DNA from: CAWAPS01 sp963783945
GTDB taxonomy: Bacteria; Actinomycetota; Acidimicrobiia; Acidimicrobiales; Palsa-688
Assembly (NCBI GenBank): GCA_963783945.1
Contig: CAWAPS010000030.1
Coordinates: 62,001-126,000 of the forward strand
Direction: 5' to 3'
Length of the DNA stretch: 64,000 nt
Shown here: positions 54,361 to 60,828 of the stretch, in pieces
Numbering within the stretch: the first letter of the stretch is position 1
Layout of the letters: each line of letters starts with the position of its first letter
Program-made: the position numbers and the translations under genes
Notes under the pieces: model-generated
Told to the model about the DNA's origin: nothing
Seen by the model: the letters and a program-made list of their open reading frames with translations, nothing else
Databases searched by the model: none

Positions 54361-55814
54361 AAGGTCCTCGCCTGGACCCCGACAGAACCGACCGCTGGCC
54401 TGATCCTGCTGCTGTCGAAGCCGAATACGCCAAGGACCGCTGGAACGCCAACGCGCTGGGGATACCAGCCCCACGGGGGCGCGAAAGCGTCCGCTTCAGC
54501 AGCATCGGCCAGGCATGGCTGCGCCAGGCGGTCAAGGACTGGTGCCGGTGGCGTCTGGCCACCGGATGCGCCTGGGGCACCATCACCGCCTCTGCCACCA
54601 CCATGGACCGCTTCTCGGCCTTCCTGGCCGCCTGCGAGCCCGACGCCGCCAACAGCAGTGTGATCAGCAGGCTGCTGCTGGAACGCTACTTCTCGTGGCT
54701 GGTGGCCACCGGACTGGCGGCCAGCTCCCGCTCGCTCGCCCTGATCTGCCTGCGCGGCTTTCTCGAACACAACCGCCGCCACCAGTGGCTGGCCGAGATC
54801 CCCGCCGAGGCCGCGATCTACCAAGACGACCTTCCCCGCCGCGACAACCCCCTGCCGCGTTTCGTTTCCGAGTTCGTCATGGCCCAGCTCGAAACCGAAG
54901 GGCATCTGGCCGTGCTGGGACCCGCCATCCGCCACCTGGTCATCGTGTTGATGGAAACCGGGCTCAGAGCCGGCGACGCCTGCACCTTGCCGTTCAACCC
55001 CCTCATCGACGACAGCGTCGGCTGGCCCTGCCTGTGCTTCTACAACAACAAGTCCCGATCCGACCAGCTGGTCCCGCTCTCGGGCAGGGCGGCGATGGCC
55101 ATCAAAGATCAGCAAGCCCATGTCCGTGCCACATGGCCGGCCGGGAGCCGCTGGCTGTTCCCCGACCCGAAGAACAATCCCGATGCCAGCCTGCCGTTCC
55201 CCTACTGGACCCTCAAACGAGCGTTGACCACCTGGCAGGCCCGCATCGGGCTGCACGACGAAACCGGGGCTGCGGTCCGGGTCAGCTGCCACCAGTTCCG
55301 CCACACCGTCGGGACAAGACTCATCAACGCTGGGGTTCCTCAGCATGTCGTGCAGCGCCTATTAGGCCACGCCAGTCCCCGCATGACCTCTGTGTACGCC
55401 CAGCTGTATGACACCACCGTCCGCAAGGAGTTCGACCGCTACCAGCAGCAGCGAGTGGACATCACCGGTCGGCTCCTCGACTACGACCCCGAGTCACCCA
55501 CCGCCGGGGCGGAGTGGATCAAGCACAACCTCAACCGCATCCAAGCCAGCCTTCCCAACGGCTACTGCGGCCGGCCGCCCCAACAAGAATGCCCCCACCC
55601 CAACGCCTGCTTGACCTGCCCCCAGTTCCAGACCACCGTCGAGTTCCTGCCCGTCCACCGCCAGCACGCCCAACACAACCAGGAGCTGCTCGAGGTCGCC
55701 GAAACCCACGGTCAGCAACGCCTGATCGACAACCACCGCCGAGTCCAGGACAACCTCGAACGCATCATCTCCTCCCTCGAGCAGCTCCACGACGACAGCT
55801 CGGCCGGGAACTGA
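54357..55814 (+). CDS. tnpB: Tyrosine recombinase TnpB (Tn554 family) with C-terminal Cys-rich region
   Basis: 485 residues, starting as ATGA over the tnpA stop. Catalytic residues: R204 (ETGLRAGD), H312 and R315 (CHQFRHTVGT), H338 (LLGHASP) and Y347 (TSVYAQL). After the catalytic domain comes a Cys/Pro-rich piece (GYCGRPPQQECPHPNACL, then TCPQF), a zinc-finger-like motif typical of TnpB in Tn554. It is shorter than the about 600-residue Tn554 TnpB, so it is a divergent member. It works with TnpA and TnpC. Confidence 0.83.
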   Translation: MKGPRLDPDRTDRWPDPAAVEAEYAKDRWNANALGIPAPRGRESVRFSSIGQAWLRQAVKDWCRWRLATGCAWGTITASATTMDRFSAFLAACEPDAANSSVISRLLLERYFSWLVATGLAASSRSLALICLRGFLEHNRRHQWLAEIPAEAAIYQDDLPRRDNPLPRFVSEFVMAQLETEGHLAVLGPAIRHLVIVLMETGLRAGDACTLPFNPLIDDSVGWPCLCFYNNKSRSDQLVPLSGRAAMAIKDQQAHVRATWPAGSRWLFPDPKNNPDASLPFPYWTLKRALTTWQARIGLHDETGAAVRVSCHQFRHTVGTRLINAGVPQHVVQRLLGHASPRMTSVYAQLYDTTVRKEFDRYQQQRVDITGRLLDYDPESPTAGAEWIKHNLNRIQASLPNGYCGRPPQQECPHPNACLTCPQFQTTVEFLPVHRQHAQHNQELLEVAETHGQQRLIDNHRRVQDNLERIISSLEQLHDDSSAGN

Positions 55815-55824
55815 CCGCAGTGCC

Positions 55825-56274
55825 ATGACCGGCAACCCCCAACATCTCGTCCAGGCCGCTCACGCCAAGCACGCCAGCGCCCTGCAACGGGCCCAAGAGG
55901 CTCTACGCCGCCTCGACCGCACCGGCCAGCCCATCACCTTCTCCTCGGTCGCCCAGGCCGCGTGCGTCCATCGCAGCTGGCTCTACCGCCAACCCGAACT
56001 GCGCGCCCAGATCGAGCGTCTCAGAGCCGACCAACAGCCCCGCTCCCACCGCCAGGTGCCCGCTGCTCAACGGGCCAGCACCCAATCACTCCGGGAGCGG
56101 CTCGAAGCTCTCCGCCAAGAAGCCGCACGGCTCCGCCAAGACAACCAGGCCCTACGCGACTACACCTCCCGAGTCCTCGGCGCCCAACGACAAGCCGCTT
56201 GCACAACCCCTTACGTGCAACCGCCAGCGACTCCCCTTGACGACATGTCGACAACAAGAAAACCCTTACCGTGA
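55825..56274 (+). CDS. tnpC: TnpC-like accessory protein (DUF6262-type)
   Basis: 149-residue small protein in the position of TnpC of Tn554. The N-terminal part has an HTH-like VAQAACVHRSWLYRQPELRA. The rest is a coiled coil: LRERLEALRQEAARLRQDNQ. In Tn554, TnpC influences the efficiency and orientation of transposition but is not strictly needed. Family name recalled from memory as DUF6262; confidence in the equivalence comes mainly from gene order and size. Confidence 0.75.
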   Translation: MTGNPQHLVQAAHAKHASALQRAQEALRRLDRTGQPITFSSVAQAACVHRSWLYRQPELRAQIERLRADQQPRSHRQVPAAQRASTQSLRERLEALRQEAARLRQDNQALRDYTSRVLGAQRQAACTTPYVQPPATPLDDMSTTRKPLP

Positions 56275-56516
56275 CAGCGATTCTCCAGCCCGGCTACAGA
56301 CAACGGCACTTCGGAGACGCTCTTCCGGCGCCCACGGAGGGGGATATTGGGACGGCCACGTGTGATACTCGGCTGGACGCCTTCGGGGTGCGTCAACAGC
56401 TCGTTCGACGTGGAGCGCCTTTTCGAAGCGATTGTCCCGCAGAGTGAGCGATAGGGGTCTCTCGGCGGCCGCGGTGTTTTTGGACCCGATGGCGTGAGCG
56501 GTGACTCAGTGGGGAG

Positions 56517-56986
56517 TTATGCAGCTTGCCCGGTTGCTGGTGGGTTGCTGAGGTTTTCTGTCAAGGCGGAGAGGATCGGGAGCCAAATGACGTCGAGGTC
56601 GTCTTCGGAGCCCGGATATGCATCTGGTTCGTCGATGTAAAGCCGGACGATCGTCAGTCCATCGCCAGAGCGCAACTCCCACGTCACATAGACGGTGGGG
56701 TGGGGTCCGATTGGCATTCTCCGAGGGTGTAGGAGAGTCGATGGGGCGGGTCGGCGGCCAGCACTTCTCCACAGATCGCGACGTCCCAGAACTTGCGGGT
56801 ATCGCCCTGTCCCAACTCGTCCTCCTGTCGCATGGTGATCGTCGATCCGGGCCGCCAATCGGATGTGACTGTCATACCGTGAAAGTACGAGAGAGGGGTT
56901 TTCGTTGCGGTGATTGCATGCCAGACCCTCTCCGCATCCGTAGTCACCAATGTGGCAAGGGCGATGCTCGCGAGTGTCGTCATCAC
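56517..56986 (-). CDS. SRPBCC/AHSA1-like domain protein, frameshifted
   Basis: Two frames combine to one protein of about 155 residues. First part: ASIALATLVTTDAERVWHAI, then DWRPGSTITMRQEDELGQGD and GEVLAADPPHRLSYTLGE, all typical of activator-of-Hsp90 (AHSA1)/SRPBCC domains. Second part: TVYVTWELRSGDGLTIVRLY and IWLPILSALTENL, the domain end. The break is near 56705 (around the cccc run), and one base seems to be missing there. The hydrophobic pocket could bind a small ligand; no specific function. Confidence 0.7.
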
Positions 56987-57016
56987 ATACCTCCAAACTG
57001 CTTAGGCGGGCGGGGT

Positions 57017-57188
57017 TATTGGGAGTTCGGACGGAGGGCGCTCGGCAACGCGGCCAGATCGCTGGGGTTGATTCCCGCGGCGTGCGCTTGCAGAAGCGAC
57101 TTGCCGGTGGTTCGGGCGGTAGCGGCACGCGCTCGGCGGCGAGTGCCGCTGCTGGCGTTTCGAACCGTGTGAACCGCAGGGCTCGCAT
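57017..57188 (-). pseudogene. N-terminal remnant of a quinone oxidoreductase (zinc-type alcohol dehydrogenase superfamily)
   Basis: The ATG at 57188 opens with MRALRFTRFETPA, a common start of NADPH:quinone reductases (usual form MRALRFTRFG). After a frame change the sequence reads AHAAGINPSDLAALPSALRP, matching the family's RAAGINPSD motif, then a stop at 57017. The remaining 270 or so residues are absent, so this is a truncated, frameshifted fragment. It lies upstream of the SRPBCC gene on the same strand. Confidence 0.55.
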
Positions 57189-57279
57189 GGTGCGGGAAGA
57201 GGAGCGGGGTCGGCGCTCATCTTCAAGCTTCCCTAGCCCTGCCGCCGATCGGCAACCGCGCCTGGGTGGCGTGGCGGGG

Positions 57280-58146
57280 TCAGGAACTGCTGATGGTGGC
57301 GGCGTTTTGGACGGCTTCGTGCGCTGTGGTTGCCGGCCGGCCGATGAGCTTCACCAGGTCCTCGCTCGCGGTGTAGAACTCTCCGCGAGCCAGGCCGGCA
57401 TCGGCTTCGGCGACGGCGGCGGCAAGCTCTGCTGGCAGCCCCGCACCGGTCAGGACGGCGGTGTAGTCAGCGAATGACATGTCCTGGTAGGCGATGTGGG
57501 TGCCGAGGACGTCGCTGATCGTGGCGGCGAGCTCGGTCAGGGTGAACGGCGTTCCGCCGAGCTCGTAGGTCGCGCCGAGGTGCCCGTCCTGCGTGAGCAC
57601 CGCCGCGGCGGCGGCCGCGTAGTCACGTCGGCTGGCCGCGCTGACGAGACCGTCGTGCGCGCTGCCCCACAGTGCGTGGTATTGGGTGATCATCGGGAGC
57701 TGGTCGGTGTAGTTCTCCAAGTACCATCCGTTGCGCAGGATGACGAACGCCGAGCCGCTGTCGCGCAGGTAGTCCTCGGTGCGGCGATGTTCGTCGGCGA
57801 GGGTCATTTGTGCGGTCGAGGCGTTGACGACGCTGGTGTAGACGATTCGAGACACACCAGCTCGGGTTGCCGCGTCGATGGCGTTGCGGGCATTGTCGAA
57901 TCGGTCTTTAAACGTCGTCGTGGAGACCAGCAGCGGCGCGTCGGCGCCCGCGAAGGCGTCCTCGAGGGTGCTCGGGTCGGCGAAGTCAGCGCGCCGTACC
58001 GTGACCCCGTCCTGTGCCAGGTCGCTGAGCTGGTTGACGTCTCGGCCGGTGGCCACGATCTGAGCCGGCGGCGTTCCGGTAGCGAGGAGTTGGTCGACGA
58101 CGAGCCGGCCTAGGTGGCCTGACGCGCCGGTGATGACAGTGGACAT
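57280..58146 (-). CDS. NmrA-like NAD(P)-binding protein / NAD(P)H:quinone oxidoreductase type 2
   Basis: 288 residues with Rossmann start VITGASGHLGRLVVDQLL. Then come the usual NmrA/QOR2 segments: QIVATGRDVNQLSDLAQDG, GADAPLLVSTTTFKDR, IVYTSVVNASTAQMTLADEH and FVILRNGWYLENYTDQLP. The NGWYxENY-type motif identifies the YtfG/QOR2 branch. It could reduce quinones or sense NADP. It lies beside a large efflux pump, with a quinone reductase remnant nearby, which suggests a detoxification neighbourhood. The ATG at 58146 follows a gaggaaa-type site. Confidence 0.85.
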   Translation of the reverse strand: MSTVITGASGHLGRLVVDQLLATGTPPAQIVATGRDVNQLSDLAQDGVTVRRADFADPSTLEDAFAGADAPLLVSTTTFKDRFDNARNAIDAATRAGVSRIVYTSVVNASTAQMTLADEHRRTEDYLRDSGSAFVILRNGWYLENYTDQLPMITQYHALWGSAHDGLVSAASRRDYAAAAAAVLTQDGHLGATYELGGTPFTLTELAATISDVLGTHIAYQDMSFADYTAVLTGAGLPAELAAAVAEADAGLARGEFYTASEDLVKLIGRPATTAHEAVQNAATISSS

Positions 58147-58297
58147 GCGGTTTCCTCTCGATAGGGCAGCGCGGTGTGAGCGAAGGTCGTCGGTGACCCG
58201 CGGCGGGTACGCCGTGGGATCGCTCAGCCTGCGGGTCCGCCGGGGCGAGCGTGGCTGTGGCGTTGGTAGCCCGCTCGGAGGACGAGGCGCGGGTGCG

Positions 58298-59866
58298 TCA
58301 GCTGACGGCAGCCACAGGAGTGGGGTCGCCGCCGACGGCAGCGGCAGGAGTGGGGTCGCCGCTGGGGGCGGCCAACGAGTCCCCGCGGCTGTCCCGTGAG
58401 GGGATCAGCACGAAGGCCAGGATCGCACCGGCGGCGGCGAAGCCGGCGCCCACCAAGAACGCCTGGTCGAACCCCTTGGTCAGGGCAACGGAGGCGTTGT
58501 GGACTCCAGAGTGGAAGAGGCTCTGGGTGCGGCTGTTGGCGATCGACGCGAGGATCGCCAGTCCGAGCGCGCCGCCGATTTGCTGGGCGGTGTTGATCAG
58601 ACCCGATGCCAGCCCCGCCTCATGCGGCCTGGTCCCTGTGACCGCGGCGATCGTCACGGACACGAAGGCGAACCCGAACCCCGCGGCCGCCAGCAGCGAC
58701 GGGCCGAGGACGTCAGCGACGTATGAGCCTCCCGGTGCGGGCACTCGCGAGAACCAGACCAGGCCGCCGGCGACGAGCAGCAGCCCGGCGATCAGCGTCG
58801 GCCTGAACCCGATCCGCGTGACCACCTGGGACGCGAGCCCAGCCGAGATGATGATTCCGACCGCAAGCGGCAGGTACGCGATTCCTGTCTTGATCGGCGA
58901 GTAGTGCAGGACTTCCTGGAGGTACAGGGAGATGAAGAAGAACATCGAGAACAGCGACATGCCGAGCAGCAGGCCGACGATGTCCGCGCCCCGTAGGGTC
59001 CGCAGGCGGAAGATCGAGAACGGCATGAGCGGCTGGCGCTGGCGGGACTCGATCAGCAGGAAGGCGATCAGCAGGACGATGGCACCGGCGATCAGCAGCA
59101 GCGTCTCCGACGATCTCCACCCCACGTTAACGGCGTTGACGATGGCGTAGACGAGCAGCGATAGGCCCGCGGTGACGGTGACCGCACCCGGTATGTCGAA
59201 GGTGTTGGTGCCATCGTCGGCGCGGCTTTCGACCAGCATCCGGGGCGCGAGCGCGGCCGCCGCGAGGCCGATCGGGACGTTGACGAACAGGACCCATCGC
59301 CAGCTCAGTCCGCTGGTAAGGATGCCGCCGAGCAGGACTCCGGCTGCGCCTCCAGCGCCGGCGACGGCACCCCAGATGCCGAGGGCGCGGTTGCGTTCGG
59401 CCCCCTCGGAGAAAGTGGTCGTGATGATCGACAGCGCGGCGGGCGAGACGATCGCGGCTCCGAGGCCCTGCGCGGCGCGGGCGGCGATGAGCCATGGTTC
59501 CGATTGCGCCAGTCCGCCGGCGAGCGAGGCGAGCGTGAACAGCACGAGGCCGACCATGAACATGCGCCGGCGCCCGAGCAGGTCGGCCATCCGGCCGCCC
59601 AGAAGCAGGAAGCCGCCGAAGGTCAGAGCGTAGGCGTTCACGACCCACGAGAGGTCCGTGCGCGACACGTTCAGCGCTCGTCCGATTGACGGCAGCGCGA
59701 CGTTCACGATCGAGGCGTCGATCACGATCACGAACTGCGTCATCGCGAGCAGGAGCAGGGCGAGGTTCTTCGCCCGGGGGGTGTAGAGGGGGGACGTCTG
59801 GGCGGCCCCGTCGATTGGGGTGACGGCGAGGTTGGGGAACTTCTCGCCCGGATGCGACAATGTCAT
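58298..59866 (-). CDS. MFS multidrug efflux transporter, DHA2 family (14 TM)
   Basis: The true start is the ATG at 59866 with aaggaga 6 bases upstream; the frame remains open to 60202 without homology. 522 residues with 14 predicted helices. Family motifs: FVIVIDASIVNVALPSI (motif D1), GRMADLLGRRRMFM (motif A), RAAQGLGAAIVSPAALSII (motif B) and WGAVAGAGGAAGVLLGGIL (motif C, antiporter). It exports drugs or small toxic compounds using the proton gradient. The C-terminal tail has a short repeat (SGDPTPAAAVGGDPTPVAAVS). Substrates unknown. Confidence 0.9.
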   Translation of the reverse strand: MTLSHPGEKFPNLAVTPIDGAAQTSPLYTPRAKNLALLLLAMTQFVIVIDASIVNVALPSIGRALNVSRTDLSWVVNAYALTFGGFLLLGGRMADLLGRRRMFMVGLVLFTLASLAGGLAQSEPWLIAARAAQGLGAAIVSPAALSIITTTFSEGAERNRALGIWGAVAGAGGAAGVLLGGILTSGLSWRWVLFVNVPIGLAAAALAPRMLVESRADDGTNTFDIPGAVTVTAGLSLLVYAIVNAVNVGWRSSETLLLIAGAIVLLIAFLLIESRQRQPLMPFSIFRLRTLRGADIVGLLLGMSLFSMFFFISLYLQEVLHYSPIKTGIAYLPLAVGIIISAGLASQVVTRIGFRPTLIAGLLLVAGGLVWFSRVPAPGGSYVADVLGPSLLAAAGFGFAFVSVTIAAVTGTRPHEAGLASGLINTAQQIGGALGLAILASIANSRTQSLFHSGVHNASVALTKGFDQAFLVGAGFAAAGAILAFVLIPSRDSRGDSLAAPSGDPTPAAAVGGDPTPVAAVS

Positions 59867-60003
59867 CTGAATCTCCTTGTCGGTTGGCACGTTGAGGATG
59901 GGTAGGCGGTTGCCGGGGCCCTGATGCACCGGCAGCGTCGAAGGGGATCGACACCCACAGCCCGAGCGAAAGTTCGGGCTGTGGTGTCGGGTCGCGAGAT
60001 GGG

Positions 60004-60747
60004 TCAGTTGCGGATGGCGGTGGTCTCGCGGGTGAACTGGCGGTGGCCGATCAGCTTGTAGGCCACACGAACCGGGGCCGGCACGACGTGCATGAACTTC
60101 TGCCGCTCGGCGTCGTCGGTCTCCTCGGTGATGTATCCGAGCGTCAGCAGGCGCCGCGTGACTGGGATCGCGCTCATGCCGTGCTTGCCGAGCGCGTCCC
60201 ATTCGCTCTGGTTGAGTGTGATCGAGGCGACCGGGAGCAGTTTCTGCTCCTCCTCATCGAGGTGACCGGTCAGTGTCGGCATCGTCGTGTCGATGCGGGC
60301 CGCCATCCGCTCGCCGGCGGCGGCGTCCGCGCTGGTCGTCCACGCCGGCAGCTCGGCGTTGATGGCCACGACGGCGTCGTTGACTTGGGCGTGTTGGGCA
60401 TCCATTCGGTCCATCAGCTCCGGGTCGAGCACACGTCGCTCGCGGAGCAGGGGAAAGAGCAGCTCGTCCTCGCCGGTGTGGTGGGTGTGCAGGAAGTCCA
60501 GCATCTCCCGGGCGTGGGCGCCGATGATCTTGGATCGGGCCGGGTCATTGGCCGCAGAGCGGAACAGTCGGGGTAGCTGACCGATCTCGCGCCGGATGAC
60601 GCGGTGGATCAGAACCATGTCGTGGGTATCGACTCCGGGTCCGGCGGTGCTCACCGTGATTCCTCGATGATCGCGGCGCTCAGGCGGGATGTTGGCGTGT
60701 TCACGGCTGCGTAGGGAGCTGTTAGCGGTGGTCTCGGGTGTGGTCAT
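60004..60747 (-). CDS. Hemerythrin HHE domain protein
   Basis: ATG at 60747 (MTTPETTANSS) is preferred since ggagagg lies 8 bases upstream; the frame opens at 60813. The hemerythrin-like four-helix bundle shows the diiron ligands: DMVLIHRVIRREIGQLPRLF, FLHTHHTGEDELLFPLLRER, MDAQHAQVNDAVVAI and LTGHLDEEEQKLLPVAS. Cytosolic HHE proteins of this kind sense or store O2, NO or oxidants. The last 80 residues are an extra helical tail. It lies downstream of the regulator start and upstream of the efflux pump, on the pump's strand. Confidence 0.87.
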   Translation of the reverse strand: MTTPETTANSSLRSREHANIPPERRDHRGITVSTAGPGVDTHDMVLIHRVIRREIGQLPRLFRSAANDPARSKIIGAHAREMLDFLHTHHTGEDELLFPLLRERRVLDPELMDRMDAQHAQVNDAVVAINAELPAWTTSADAAAGERMAARIDTTMPTLTGHLDEEEQKLLPVASITLNQSEWDALGKHGMSAIPVTRRLLTLGYITEETDDAERQKFMHVVPAPVRVAYKLIGHRQFTRETTAIRN

Positions 60748-60828
60748 CTCGGTGTCCTCTCCGTCGGGTACAGGGATCAGTGTCATGATGGCCCCCTGTG
60801 ATGCCCTGGCCAACGGGGGGCGCCCGAA

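Larger units (their letters stand above)
51531..56312 (+). mobile_element. Tn554-like transposon (tnpABC type), boundaries approximate
   Basis: Six tightly overlapping genes ending in two tyrosine recombinases and a small TnpC-like protein form the body. Candidate junctions: the 10-mer acggcacttc occurs at 51521-51530 and again at 56303-56312. An internal motif TTGTCTGTAGC (51752-51762, repeated with one change at 51822-51832) is present in inverted orientation at 56293-56303. Tn554 relatives insert site-specifically without terminal inverted repeats or target duplication, so exact ends cannot be fixed from this sequence alone. Confidence 0.65.
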
